Of a stretch of DNA of 64,000 bases, positions 1 through 12,349 are shown in pieces. Each line of letters starts with the position of its first letter. The first letter of the stretch is position 1. Below the pieces are notes generated by a model that was not told the DNA's origin, searched no databases, and worked only from the letters and a program-made list of their open reading frames with translations. Source of the stretch: Rhynchonema sp. JSB1_4 (taxonomy: Eukaryota > Nematoda > Chromadorea > Monhysterida > Xyalidae); the NCBI GenBank assembly GCA_030248065.1, contig JASAMV010002933.1, positions 124,001 through 188,000 of the forward strand. Reading direction: 5' to 3'. The position numbers and the translations under genes were made by a program.

Positions 1-33
1 CCCCCCCCCCCCCCCCCCCCAAGTACTACCCTG
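1..33. mobile_element. Terminus of a G-family hAT-like MITE, cut by the window edge
   Basis: A poly-C run followed by AAGTACTACCCTG is the reverse complement of the intact G-family end at 31075 (CAGGGTAGTACTTGGGG). The rest of the element lies outside the window, so no target duplication can be tested. The 20-base C run may be misread in length. Confidence 0.6.
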
Positions 34-35
34 CT

Positions 36-254
36 CAGGGGGCAAATACGCAACAATGTGCCTGTTGTGGGTCCAAAAACAGGTGTCGGGGGTCGGGTTT
101 GTTCAACAACTAGATGTCGGGTGTCGGGTTTTTTGCAACTGTCGGTGTCGGGTGTCGGCTTTTTTTCTGAGATGTCGGGTGTCGGGTGTCGGGTACTTCC
201 AGATGTCGGGTGTCGGCTGTCGGGTGTCGGGTACCCCCCCGACCTCTAACCCTA
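36..254. mobile_element. F-family MITE remnant with TGTCGG word array
   Basis: This stretch is filled with repeats of TGTCGGG(TGTCGGG). It ends in GACCTCTAACCCTA, the mirror of the F-family end CAGGGTTAGAGGTTGGGG seen at 39204. The left end is degenerate (CAGGGGGCAAAT) and no matching 8-bp duplication was found, so the boundaries are approximate. Confidence 0.5.
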
Positions 255-279
255 CTTGCAACCACCCCTTGGGGGGAAG

Positions 280-693
280 CAGTGGTGTAGCTGGGGGGGG
301 AGTGGGGGGGGGAGCCCCCCCCCTAGGTACAGTAGGTAGGTTGCCGCCCCTCGCCTGGTACAGTAGGTAGGTTGCCGCCCCTCCCCTGGTACAGTAGGTA
401 GGTTGCCGCCCCACCTAACTTTTCACCGAAAACATTCATTTTTGGCTTAAAATTGCATAAAATTAGCATATTTGTCTCCAATTAGGCGAAAAATCGTGCG
501 CTGCGCGCGAAATTAGTGTTTTAGGCCACATTTTCTTCAGTATTTAGACATAAAAAATTTCGGTTTCCAGATGACCCCCCCCCCAAGTGGTACGACCCCC
601 CCCCTTAGCTCGGCTGGTACAGTAGGTAGGTTGCCGCCCCGCATTTTGGGTGGTACAGTAGGTTGCCGCCCCGCCTGGGTAGCTACACCACTG
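280..693. mobile_element. A-family hAT-like MITE, intact, with 8-bp target duplication
   Basis: The element starts CAGTGGTGTAGCT and ends AGCTACACCACTG. It is flanked on both sides by the identical 8-mer GGGGGAAG (272-279 and 694-701). Inside, the word GTACAGTAGGTAGGTTGCCG recurs near both ends, around a core that carries a GCGCTGCGCGCG hairpin (about 498-510). It has no coding capacity. It is inserted in remnants carrying the B-family word (TTGCAAGG/CCTTGCAA). An 8-bp duplication and CAG ends are typical of the hAT superfamily. Confidence 0.85.
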
Positions 694-718
694 GGGGGAA
701 GGGTAGGTACCTTGCAAC

Positions 719-1141
719 CAGTGCTGTGGCTGGGGGGTGTGGAGAGGTCCCCCCAATGGTACCCTACCCACCCCGGCCTGGTACGCGGTACGCTACCCCC
801 GTACCCGCCCCGCTCTGGTACCCTACCCCCCTACCCGCCCGGCCGCCCCGCCCTGGTACCCAACCCGCCCCGCTTTTTACCCCCAAAATGCCCATTTTTC
901 GGTCAACGATGCCCAAATTTCGACCGAAAATCCTAAAAAGTGCAAAAAATCTCGCGCTGCGCGCGATATATGCACTTTTTAGTACATAAAAACAGGCACC
1001 CGAAAAAACTTGTGTTGTACCCTACCGCCTACCCGCCCCGAAAAATCTTCCCCCTCTCCCCCCCCAAACCGGATTTCCCCCCCCCAAAATCCCAGGTACA
1101 CTACCCCCCTACCCGCCCCAATTTTTTCCACCTACAGTATG
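719..1141. mobile_element. Q-family MITE-like element (boundaries approximate)
   Basis: It opens CAGTGCTGTGGCTGG and carries repeats of the word CCTACCCCCCTACCCGCCCC on both sides of an AT-rich core. The core holds the hairpin CGCGCTGCGCGCG near 954-966. The right end (CCACCTACAGTATG) is only a degenerate mirror of the left and no target duplication was found. Confidence 0.45.
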
Positions 1142-4100
1142 TTCTGCCTCTGCTCTGATCCCATCCCAATCTCTGGTCGTGGCGCGGTCGGGGCGGGCAA
1201 CTCAATGCACAAAAACATAAAGAAAGAGAACGGGCATGGTCGCGTGGTCGGTCTCGTCTCCGGCCGCCGTCACACGAGCTGGGCGTCAGACACAACACAG
1301 AGATCAGACAACAAGTTTGAGAAAAAACATCGCCGCAGGTACCATTGCAGATCATGGTCCTAAGATAGCTGGCAAGCACTGTGATCACCATCAAACAGCC
1401 CAAAGTTTGCAATTGCTTTTTCTGAGTGACTGTGTTCATGAGCTTCACCCCCAAACTCTATGAAGCCATGCAAAGTAACGAATCTGATGCATTTCAGCTG
1501 ATGTGTACGGCAAACGTCTGTGAGGCACGGAATGAAGCACCGGGGCGTTGCTGAAACGCACTAACGTTTCACTCGCTCTTGCGTGTTCGCCGTCGTGAAC
1601 GCTTGTGCATTTTACTCGTATTCAAATCTGCAACTGTACCGAGCCCATCACGGCCAACACATTACAAGATTCAAGAACAAGATTGACTGTGAGGCCGAAT
1701 TGCACAAGGTGTGCAGATGTTACGATTGCAAGCCAACCGCGCTTTATTTAATTTTTACTCTTGTCATTCTTACGTTTGTTGTGTTGTGCACTCATAAGCT
1801 TTTGAATTTACACACAGTATGTCACTGAAATTAGCCGTCAAATCATTCAATAAGTTAAAACTAAATCATTCACAGTTTCGTTTGAATGATGTTCCCTTTT
1901 ATTTAGTCCCTGCCCGAGCCCAGTTCTAAGCGTGCAATCCAATTGACCAATGATGCCGCAACAATCGCTGGTGGTGTGGTGCTCGTCAGTGTGTGGTGCT
2001 CGTCAGGTACTTCTTTTGCCAACATCTGTTCAGCAAGTGCTGTACCACACCTTTTTCAATTTGCGATTCTCCCATCTCTTGGATACTTAATACACACCAT
2101 TATCATGCCCATCGCCACGGGCCAATCAAACGCACTGTTTCATTATTTCAGCGAATCAAGCCCGCACGAGGATCCAATGTGTCATCATCAGCTGCAAGCC
2201 ACAATCATGGCCACCCTTGTCATATCAGGCAACAATGGATCAACAAACGGACAAGGTGACAACCATCGATATTTCACGTGCTTAGGTTTCGAATGATCCA
2301 GGCAGGCCACTTGGGCAATATATGTACCGTATTGTACAGGAAAAAGTACTTTTTGGTAGTTTAGAGTTTTTGATAGTCTTTGTTTGCTTGTTTGGGTCAA
2401 TATCAATCGGGTGGCATAATAGATGGTGGGTGGCTACAAATAACAATAACACTCGTCAGTGCACTAATGAGCCCTCTAATAACAAACACTCTTGCCGGGA
2501 AGACTCACCTTGAACTATTCGGATAAAACGAGTCCTCCTGATAAGGAGTCTTCTCCTGACACCCTCAGGAAGATTCGTTACGGTGGTGAAAGTGTGCCCA
2601 AGGCTTGAACGCCAAAGCTCGCACAGAGCAGTTTGATCTGATGAATCCATTTTATCTGATTTATCCGACCTTTTATTGATGAGTGTTGCCCGCAGCGCAC
2701 GCCGGTCCAATGTATCCGTTTTTTATAATGAGTCCTCCCGGTTTCACATATCCAGTAGGTACATAGTATCCTCGATTTTCCACCAGACTCAAAATCACAA
2801 GCATTTTAGCTGTTCGGTTCGCAACTGTACACTTTACCACCAAAATGAGTAAAAAATCAGACATACGGAACACTGGTTAAATTTATTTTTCCGCCAAGAA
2901 CAAATACGCTGGAAACTTTCGTTGCGATTGTTTGCATATTAACCATCTGTACAGATGATCATTCGTTCAGGATTCGATCACAGCGTCATGTCGTGCAACG
3001 TCCTCACTGATGACGACCGATGATCATCACAAATGCAGGCATCCCGCCATTCTGAAAGCAATCCTGCATGCTGCTGGGACGGTGCAACAGCAACTAAGAA
3101 TCTTGAAGGCGTAATTCGTTGAACGAGCATTATAGTTTGAAAACGAATTAAAGAATTGCCGATCACCACATGAGAGCTTTCACTGTGCTCAAAGTAACCC
3201 CCATTGCACTAACTCGGCGTGAGCAGACGGGCGCGTTACAGAGCGTGCCTTGTGGACAGCAATGTTCATGATCAGCACAACACACAGCATTGGGCAGTGG
3301 ACAACAGAGTATCTGGCCCCCACCCACGTCACAACACGTCGTGCCCGCACCACATTGTTGGGTGCATTGATCGGCTGCTGTGGTCGCCGTGGTCCCAATC
3401 TGCGTGACATTGTTCCAGTCTTTTGTTCTTGATCATGGGCATGAGCCAAGGTTTGGCCTAACTGTCAGGCTGTGTAAATGCACAAACCCAAGGCTCAGCC
3501 GCCATTACAAGTTTACATGTGAAGTGAGTTCAACCCGTACCGTCGTGGTTGTGCTGCTCAAAGTGGTCGTGCTTGCTGGCCGTCTAGTTGTGGTGGTGCC
3601 AACAGTGCTTGTCGTCGTGTTTGTGGTCAGTGGTCCGCTGTGCGCAACACTCCACAATCCTGCAGGACGCATTTTTCGCTGACATCAAACTTGGTGATCG
3701 GATCGGTCGGGATCGGCCTTGCCTTGGCCACGTGGCTTTTTGCATCCGGATAAAGACATTTACTGATGGATGTTGCGAGTTTTGACCAGCATAAACTATA
3801 CGCTAACGCTGGTCGAAATTAGTGGCCAATTACTTTTTTTACCATCCTGTTGAAACGAAATGAGTACCACATGTTTTACATATGAATTCGATAAACTTGG
3901 AATTCAGAAGCTCATATATGCGGCCTACGGTACAACACACACATAAGCACAACACAGAGGTGTCACTTACCAATGATCATCAATGCCATGTTGTGTTTCA
4001 TAATTGGGTGTTGCGGCTGAGTTTTAGAATGCAAATGGCTGGAGTGCGGAGTTTTCAAAAGTCCATAAACACAGCAGCGAGGGATAATGAATGGTTAAAA

Positions 4101-4750
4101 TTGAAAAAGTAATGATTCTAAAGCTGTAAGTCAACAGGTCACAAGAACAGCTACATTGCTGAATAATACCTAGCACTGTGATGACAGAACTTTCATCTCT
4201 GCCGAGTTGGCAAAATCATTCGAGGCGTGGCACGTCCTGTTAGTTCAGTTCTGCAAACTGACAGAACTGAACGCATTATTGTAGCCAAGTCAGGACGAAA
4301 GCAAGTTCTCTCACTACTGTCAGCTTCATTTGTCAACAGGTGCTCTCTCGCCACCATTCTTGTGATAAAATAAAATAAACTGAAATATGTAGCAACATTA
4401 CAAAAACAGACAACTTCATCAAAAAACAATTGTTGGTCGCCGTTCGACAACAAATATACCAGTTTGGTTCTTATCTGAACTGTTCACCACATTGAGTGGA
4501 TCAGGTTTTTTGCTTTTGTTGTCTCCACGTTTGCCACTGTTTTGGTGAAAACGACGACGCTTATCAATTTCTATGTTATGTACTAGTTCATCAAGCATAT
4601 TCCGCCGCATTTCACACATCTTTCTGGGAGTTATGACATGAGCGACTATTGTTGTCAAGTTTGTGGTTTGTCTCACTCACGCGCAACGCACGTCAAAATG
4701 TGAGAGAAGTTGGGGTTTCACCCAGCATATACACGAAAATGCCTGAATAC
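1142..4750. other. Stretch without a supported gene
   Basis: Only short open frames occur here, none with recognisable domains or a consistent exon chain. A minus-strand open stretch at 4193-4676 has a coding-like composition (basic residues, few repeats). It could be a 3' exon of the neighbouring receptor-like gene, but no splice evidence links it. One short MITE copy of family R begins at 3683 and is listed separately. Confidence 0.5.
3683..3825. repeat. R-family short repeat, copy 1
   Basis: It begins with a 24-base block that is identical at 48881-48904, and whose right half is AACTTGGTGATCGGATCGG. About 100 bases later comes GACCAGCAT...AACGCTGGTCGAAATTAGTG, also recognisable at 48978-49027. 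A weaker copy lies at about 42094-42190 and a reversed one near 60750-60805. Three of the four copies lie in introns, which fits a small non-autonomous transposon. Confidence 0.55.
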
Positions 4751-4865
4751 CTAGGTCACCTCGACCGGGATTCGAGTTGACAGGGCGGTATAATCAAACC
4801 AAAACGTAAGACCTGAAAGAAACGTTGCAAACGTGCACAGGTACCAAAAAGACAGAAAAAGGACG

Positions 4866-7800
4866 TCAAATCGAACATATTCTCCTCCTCCGAATTCCGC
4901 TGAAACGAATGCTTTTCCGTCTTTTGCAGGAGCACTCATTGTCTGGCATTAAGTCAGTCCGAGTTCTAACCCCGTTTAGGGCGTCATTTCTCTTCGATTC
5001 GTCAGGTCTCACATTTTCGCCTGTCTCCAGAGATTCACCGCAACGCGTATTGTGGCAGCAGCAACGACACCGTTCCAGCACAAAACATGCCAGCGCAAGG
5101 CACAAGCCTACAGCGAGCAGGACGAAACTTCCCAGTGAGTTCACGACGCCAATCGATTCCCTGGCAATCGGCGTGGGGCCATGATGTGAATGGCAACGTT
5201 TGGTGCGTTGATAGGCCTTGTATCGGAACATGATGTTTTGTAGTCCGATTTGTGTCTCAATTATCGCAGCATCAACACGTTTGATCAGCTCATCAGTCAC
5301 ATTTCGACTGAACAGAAGGCCGACTCGGGAATAAGCCACCAGTGTTGGAAAATGGACCACCCTCGACCCACATATTTCGCCGTGCTGGTCATCAATTATG
5401 GGCTCGGTACCGATTTGTACTGTTTTTCCATTCAGTAGATCGGGAATATGGGGCTCAAATGGTGAACCGTCCAGAAATATCGGTTGATTGCCATCCTTGA
5501 AACTGTCCATTAAGCGCAGCATTGCCATAGTTGGTTCGCGTATCGAGGCCTCTTGTTTTGAATTGAAGACCAATCGAATTTTACCGGCACCAATCAACGC
5601 AAGCAGTTCGTCAAGGTTATTAAACGGATATGTGTACTTCTTGGTCAACAACCCTGCCAAAATGCCGTTGCCATACAAACCACTGAAGAGCATCAGAAAA
5701 AAGCCGATGATCAGCACGTGGAACGAATTGGATCTGCAAAATTATGCTTTTATAGTGAAATACGTAAAACATTAAAAATTTGACGCGACTTGCCCTGATA
5801 AAGTGACTTACATACCTATTATCTGTCAGCTCAGGTTTTAGTCTGGTCGAGACTGGTACCGTCAATGCAAAATGTTTTTATCCAGCAGGCTGATTTATGT
5901 AAGTCCTATCATTGTGTTTGATACCGGTCGGTCTTTTGCATTGCATTGAACTACTGTATCATCTGCACGCATTACACAGAATGTACCACCATAGCGCACC
6001 GCCGCTATCTGATGTTTCACAATGAGTATCATCTAGTCTTTGCTAGCGCACATGTAATGTAGCACTCTATATCACAGTGACGTAAAATACACCAAAGAAT
6101 GCAGTGACGTGACGACGTGAGCAACAAGCTGAAGCTCGAAAGGCCACATAATGTTACCTGAACGTTCCAGAAGATCTATCCATCGTTATTCTATCGTTCA
6201 GCCGGTCGTGAACCAGAATGGATGCCTTGCTCAACAGGAGCACAATCAGGAACAATGTCCAAATCCACCAGTCATACACCCTTAGTGGTGTTAATGTGGT
6301 GTACATCAAATCAGGTCGGGGTCGTTCACTGCTCAACGCTGCATAGGAGAACAGCCATGAGTGAATGGTGGAGGACGCTTTGCTGTGCTGAAAATTGTTG
6401 GGCCTTTGTTCCAGGCAAGACAGACGCGGAAAACCTTCCATCACAAACAAGAGCGGTCCAGTCCGGTCTTGCCCGTCATGTAATTTTTTGCGTAAACGAC
6501 ATTTCGACTGATGCTGATGTTGTGTATTTCGACCAGCGTAAGGTGTTTAAATTGTCCGGGAACAACTTTTAAAGAAAAAGTCACTTTCTAAAAGTCACGT
6601 GATGAAGGAAGACCGGGCGATCACTGCGTTGAGGTATCGGCCTTCTGTCAATCGGAGAGAGAATTATTTGGCCCAGCTGCTCGAAGTTCGAATCCCATCC
6701 GTAATCGCAACTAACCACCAGCCGTTCCCTGGTCGGTACGTATTCACAAATGGCCGTATCAACCGTACTGTTGTATATCATGAGCAGTGCTTCGCTCCAG
6801 AACACTGCACGCGCGTCGATCAAATCAAATGAAACATTTGCTGATCGGAATATCTGCGAGTTGGGTTGAAATTCATAATGGAACCGCATCCCAAAAGATT
6901 TACTTTAACGACCAACTACTTGTTCAGCTTAGGCTCTTTATACCAGGGTTGTTTCAAAAAAAAAAGTGGTCAATTAAAAAAATTTTTTTTAAAAAAAAAA
7001 TTTTTTTTTTTGAAACTCAGATTTTGCTTCTTTTTTTTTTAATAAAAAAAAGTTGCCCAAAATGGGCTAAAATGTCCAAAAATGGCCTTTTTCGAGGCAA
7101 AAAATTGGCACTTTTTTTCTGTGGACGAGACAATTTTTCCAAAATCGCGCCTGCGGCGCTCTGTATTGTCCCCAAATCCGTATAGGGATGCGCGGGGCTG
7201 GTCTTTTATAGTAATGTGGCACCGATAATGTACTACTACATGCTACTACACATGTATATATGCAGGTCTGGTGCAAAACCGGGCGCGCAAAGTCGATCTG
7301 ACGCGCAAGATTTGGGCTGTAATCGATATTTTGATGGTCGTATATCAAATATACGGCATTAGATGCATTAAAATACGTTGTACGGCATGCTACAATACAT
7401 CAGAGTAACATCGTTAGTGAACATCAACCTCAGACTGGTCGGAGACCATGGAATCTGCACAATACTACCGGGTGTCACCACACAAGTTCGGTCTGAGGCG
7501 AAAATTTTTCAATTTTTGAAAAATATGTTGTATCGATTTCATTTATCCTGAAACGTCGTTTGCAACACTTTTTCTAATAAAAAAATTTTTCGTCAAAAAA
7601 AATCAAAAAAAAAATTTTTTTTTTAAAAAAAAGCTCGTTAATAAAAAAATTTTTTTTTCAACCCTGCTTTATACGTCTCATGTTTCGGGTTTCTGGGGTT
7701 GGGGTTTCAGGGTGCGCGCACTTGCTTTGGCTGCTCACATTTTTCAATGACAACGACATGCGATGCATGAAATATGAGTATAAGCACATGAAAAATGCAA

Positions 7801-8309
7801 CGCGCAGAATCCACTCACAAGCAAGGCGCCTTCTGCCAAATACCCGGGTTTCGCACATCTTGATGTCACACGCAGACCCGAGTCGTATGCACATGGCGCT
7901 ACACTACTGTGATGAGCGCAGTCAATCACGGCCACACGCAAGTTCATCCTTTCGATAGCGAGAGCCAGAAACAGAATGTCGCATGTGTATAACGACAGCT
8001 TGGCGACATTCATGCACGTGGGAGGTTCGACTTTTCCATTTGAATAAATTGAATTTGATAAAACAGCGCTGTGGGTCTAAGCCTAACCCTATAGCTTGAG
8101 AATGAGCCTGATAATCAAGGGTACGAGACCTCTCCGACAACAACGACCAGTAAAAAACGGTCGTACGCGGCCTAAGCAAGAAATTCACATGAGAATGTTT
8201 CGAAATATCTTCCACTGGCATCACTTTATAACCGATGGCATTCTCAAACAACATGGCATTGTTGTTATTGATCACTTGCAGACGACAATCTTTGCTCAGT
8301 TGATTGAAG
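4866..8309 (-). CDS. Divergent ionotropic glutamate receptor-like channel (partial model)
   Basis: Four exons are supported on the minus strand: about 8131-8309, 6599-6853, 6158-6387 and 4866-5733. The last three join in phase across GT-AG introns. Their product has a ligand-binding-like half (ending SCDYGW), then a pre-M1/M1 segment (LTPLRVYDWWIWTLFLIVLL), an M3-like helix (LIIGFFLMLFSGLYGNGIL), a second ligand-binding lobe, and a final helix (LGSFVLLAVGLCLALACFVL) followed by a Cys/Arg-rich tail. This order matches the iGluR/IR fold of a cation channel in the plasma membrane. The SYTANLAAF-type gate motif of classical receptors is missing, so the gene belongs to a divergent branch or is not a glutamate-gated channel. 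The amino-terminal exons were not found. The join between the first two exons is unresolved and its intron holds a transposon. Confidence 0.6.
6944..7666. mobile_element. N-family hAT-like MITE with 8-bp target duplication
   Basis: The ends are CAGGGTTGTTTC and the mirror TTCAACCCTG, flanked by identical 8-mers CTTTATAC (6936-6943 and 7667-7674). Subterminal regions are long A/T homopolymer runs. A degenerate CGCCTGCGGCGC hairpin sits near 7148. The insertion lies in an intron of the receptor-like gene. Confidence 0.85.
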
Positions 8310-9566
8310 CTGGAATGAAATGACAGGTAAATTCGTCTGCCAATGCTAAAGTTCGCGGGATAGCTTGGCTGGTGCAACAGCACATCGTCAGTGCAAATGC
8401 ACCAAATTTAAACAAAAGCAAGAAAGGCAAGATAAGCAGACGCACCTATAACACCAGCGCACACCCAATTGTCGCGCCAAGCTTTGATACAATCGAACTT
8501 GTTGATGTAGCTGGCTGTCGTCATGACCATGGTTGCGATCGCGCGCTGGTCACGTAACGCTGCTCACACTGCGGCATACGCGCTGCTCCGAACCTAAAGC
8601 TTTTGGTTTTTTTGCGATTAGTAAAGTAAGGGACTGAAATAAGATCAAAATCTAAGGACTGCTGCGCACAACGTGAGCTCAAAATTTTTTTTCATTTAGC
8701 CAAAAAAGCCTTTGGCTGTGTGGACTTTAGTATGGACCAGACCAAATTCCACGCACTTTTAGACGTTCAGGAAGCAACATGGAAACGGTCAACAACGCAC
8801 GATATTCGCAGATGCCATAGGCGGTGCCGACACAAAGGGCATTACGCAGACCGCCATTGCCACAGATGTATTGATACCACAGACAGTCGATGGGCGGATA
8901 AGCTATGGGTGATTGCCTTTCCACGATCTGCAAAGTTCATATCACAGACATCAGCGCTTCACAAGTACACTACGTTATATCGATATCAATTGACGCCTAC
9001 ATGCAGTAGTTTATGTACACGCCCTAGAAAGCAAGAGACACTTATGAAATGGGCTATGACGATCTCTTCTCTTTTCTTCGCTTCAATTATTGTTAGGCAG
9101 AGGTCTGCATCACTTTGGTGTCGTGACTTTGTCATATGGCCCGCATAAAAATTAATAAGGCTCAATTGATTGAATGACCATTGGGGCCTTCTTTTGCTCC
9201 TCCTTTTATCCCGTGGTTTACCGGACCAACCTACCTACAGTGCTATCTACGTCCAAAGACTACGGCCAAGGGGTCTCTGGGATTCCAGCTGCGCTCGTCC
9301 TGTTGTTCGTGCTGTTGGTCACTGGTCAGACATTTGATGTGCTGTGTGTGAACACCACACGCAACACACACCACCAGGCAGGCACCACCATCACGCTCCT
9401 CACACTTCCTAACCTCCCTTCCTCCACCTCAGTTTATGAGAGAAATTTAATTCACCACAAAAGCGCAAAGAAACAAAAAAACATTGTTGTTGTTGTTTTG
9501 TTCTCCAACTTTGATCCTGTCGACCTGCACAAAAGGTAATCCAACGCACCAGGAAAACCTTCAACT
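8310..9566. other. Stretch between the receptor-like gene and CHIP
   Basis: No gene can be supported. A minus-strand open segment at 8727-8933 (it ends RLKVRGIWSGPY) has protein-like composition. It could be an upstream exon of the receptor-like gene, but no start, splice partner or domain was recognised. The part nearest 9567 should contain the CHIP promoter and 5' UTR; no clear core promoter motif was seen. Confidence 0.4.
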
Positions 9567-11147
9567 ATGCAGCAATTATCAGCAGCAGAGTTGAAAGATC
9601 AGGGCAATCGATTCTTCCAAGCGCATCGTTTCGAAGATGCAATTGGCAGCTACAGCAAAGCGATCATCAAGAACCCCGAAATGCCGGCCCTGTTCACCAA
9701 TCGAGCTCTGTGCCATTTGCAAACGAAGAACTGGGAAAAGGCGACATCCGATTGTCGAAAAGCGCTAGAATTCGATCGCAAGAACGTCAAAGCGCACTAT
9801 TTTCTCGGCCAGGCACTCTTCCACACCGAACAATTTGACGAGGCCACCAAGTGCTTTGTGCGCGCTCACGAACTGGCCAAAACGCAGAAACTGCACTTTG
9901 GTGACGAAATCACATCGGCATTAAGGGCGGTTCGGCGCGAAATCTTTCGCATTCAGGAGGAGAAACGAATCGCTGAAGAATTTGAGTTGCAAAAATACGT
10001 GACTCGGCTGATTGCCGAAGACAAGGACAAACAAATGCAGAAACTGAAAGACGAAAGTGACGAACCGCCGACAAAAGAGGAAATGGACAAGGTCGATGCG
10101 TTTCACGATCGAATGCAGCAGGAGTTCGGACGCATGCTCAGTTTGGTGAGTGAGTGTAAAATTGGTTGTTAAACCGAAATTAGAAAGAACTCTATTTTTT
10201 CACTGGTCCAATTTTGGGACCAAAGGTCGCAATCGGGCAGTATAAGCTTGAAGTGACTTATTTCACTCAAAGAATAGTGATCTTTTGTCAAAAAATACTA
10301 AAATTTTTGACAGGTTCGACAAGTAAGTGATCAGTGGTTGTCTATCTAACAACTTTTTTATTGAAAGCAATCATTTTTCCACCAAAAATATATGTTCAGA
10401 AAAATCGCAAAAAAGGCATCCCCCCTCCAGTGTACTTCCAACACTGGATACGATACAGCCCGTTTTATCAGTTGATCAGAAAAGGAAAGATGAAAAAAAC
10501 AGGACCCGGTCCCCAGAAGCGAATTAATTCTTGTTAAGTAATTGATTAGTGTTAACTTAATCACTAAGTCTAAGCCTAATCGTAGGCCTAAGCCATAGCC
10601 CAAGCCTGAAAAATTATCCTGAGCCACACTAGGACTACGCTTGGTGAAGAAATTGTAGAATTAGACAAACTTGGCCTTAACAGCAGGTCCAAACGGACAG
10701 CCAACAAATATCGTGTTGCACACAGGGTTTTTTTGCCACAAATGATGGCTCATTGGGCCACTAAAAGATTTGAATGAGCCACAAGATGTTTGGCAAATGA
10801 GCCACCAATGGGCCACTGGCCCATTTGGAAAACTCCCATTTCAGCTCCACAGTTCACGTTTTGGAATCCTACAATCCCAGGTTGACGAGCGTCGTCGCAA
10901 ACGTGATGTGCCGGACTATATGTGCGGCAAGATCAGCTTCGAGCTGCTACATGACCCGGTCATTACTCCGTCTGGCATCACCTACGATCGAAAGGACATT
11001 ATGGAGCACCTGCATCGGGTGGGACACTTTGACCCGGTCACCCGTGCCCCTCTCACGTCGGACAAACTCGTGCCAAATCTGGCCATGAAAGAGGTTGTTG
11101 ACCATTTCATTTCCGAAAACGCGTGGGCGTTGGATTTGGATGTATAA
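9567..11147 (+). CDS. STUB1: CHIP, TPR/U-box co-chaperone E3 ubiquitin ligase
   Basis: There are two exons, 9567-10145 and 10881-11147, joined in phase 0 (TTG|GTGAGT...CCCAG|GTT), giving 281 residues. Three TPR repeats fill about residues 5-105 ([31 protein letters not shown]); in CHIP these bind the C-terminal EEVD of Hsp70/Hsp90. A charged helical linker follows. The U-box occupies about residues 205-278, with [30 protein letters not shown] and the NLAMKEVV segment; it recruits an E2 enzyme to ubiquitinate misfolded clients in the cytosol. The length is close to that of animal CHIP (about 300). The 735-bp intron contains a family-D transposon fragment and degenerate telomere-like TAAGCC units. 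The U-box is diagnostic, so identity is very likely. Confidence 0.95.
10222..10345. mobile_element. D-family element fragment in the CHIP intron
   Basis: AAAGGTCGCAATCGGG matches the D-family end at 22154. It is followed by the same internal stretch (GAAGTGACT, TCAAAAAATACTAAAATTT, AAGTAAGTGATCAGT). This copy reads straight through GTGATCAGTGGTTGTCTA, showing the empty site into which an A element has inserted in the 22-kb copy. The right end was not found. Confidence 0.6.
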
Positions 11148-11500
11148 TTGATGATAGTTTTTTTTAGTTCGTTATATCAAACATGGTCGTGGGTCCGATA
11201 GGTCTCCCCGGACACGATACTTTCTTGTGTTGGATATTTCATAATCTACCCAACCAGTGATTCCGACCAGCCTAGTTCTGGGAACATTGTTTTGAAAATC
11301 ACGAGATATCCTACATAAGACTGAACCGATCACCGCGTTTGATATCGCTCCATATATTAAACACCGTCTATCTGCTATTATAAAAGGCGCGAAATTCGGC
11401 GTTCAGAACCATGAATCGTGTTGTCCTCAGTGAGACCAAATTTCGTCCCCAGCTTTGTATAGTAAATTTCTAATTTCGTTGCCTCATGCATTCTTACAGA

Positions 11501-11687
11501 CGCAGGGAAACTCCCGTTCGAAGTCGAAGCAGGGAACAAGCTCAACACACAGTGAACAAGCCACGCAGCTGACACACACAGCTTGTGTGACTGAAACATT
11601 CGAAACGCACACGAGCCAGCTGCGTGGCTTGTTGACAGTGTGTTGAGCTTGTTGCCTGCTTCGACTTCGAACGGGAGTTTTCCTGCG
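11501..11687. repeat. Foldback element with arms of about 68 bp
   Basis: The left arm (11501-11568, CGCAGGGAAACTCCCGTTCG...) and right arm (11618-11687, ...CGAACGGGAGTTTTCCTGCG) are near-perfect reverse complements with a loop of about 50 bp. The transcript would form a long hairpin. An A run follows at once. It may be a foldback MITE or a hairpin RNA source; the sequence alone does not decide. Confidence 0.8.
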
Positions 11688-11691
11688 CCTG

Positions 11692-11723
<32 letters not shown>

Positions 11724-12349
11724 CTAAGAAAAGTGGGATAATTTTTCGTTGTGATATATAACGCAGTTTGTACATACGACTTGAGTTCCGTGATTTAATT
11801 TGGCCATTTACATTTATCGATCCTTTCACACAAATGACAGGCATTTCCATGGAGAATAATATTTAGTCGCTCATTCTAAACAAACAACAATGTTCCAACA
11901 ACTGGCTACAGTAACATGTCATAACTTACATGTATGGGTAATTGATCATTACGATTATGAGTAAAACTCAACACTTTGTGTGCCAAATTACTATTATTAG
12001 AGGCCTGGAACAACAAACAACACGGCACCCATAAGAACAAAGAACAACAAACGATCAAAATGTTTTTCCTAAAATATCGTCACTTGTTTCAAGCAAGAAA
12101 ACGCTACATTGTTTTTGGGACTACTACATCACATTTTCACTCACCTGACAGTCTAAGATAAATCAACAAAATAAAAGACCCGAAAACAAAAATGAACACG
12201 AGACCCACAATAAAAATAACAATCATGAATAATAGCGAAACAAACACAACCTCGTGAATGCACATAATAACTTTTTTCAATAAGGCAGGATAGAACAACA
12301 GATTTCCCGGGTGTGCACGGAAGTGGATAATCTTCACAAAAAACGCTCA

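Noticed and set aside
1..20. Poly-C at the window start, and a similar C run at about 31850-31870
   Set aside because: Treated as homopolymer within G-family elements, possibly of wrong length; not a separate feature.
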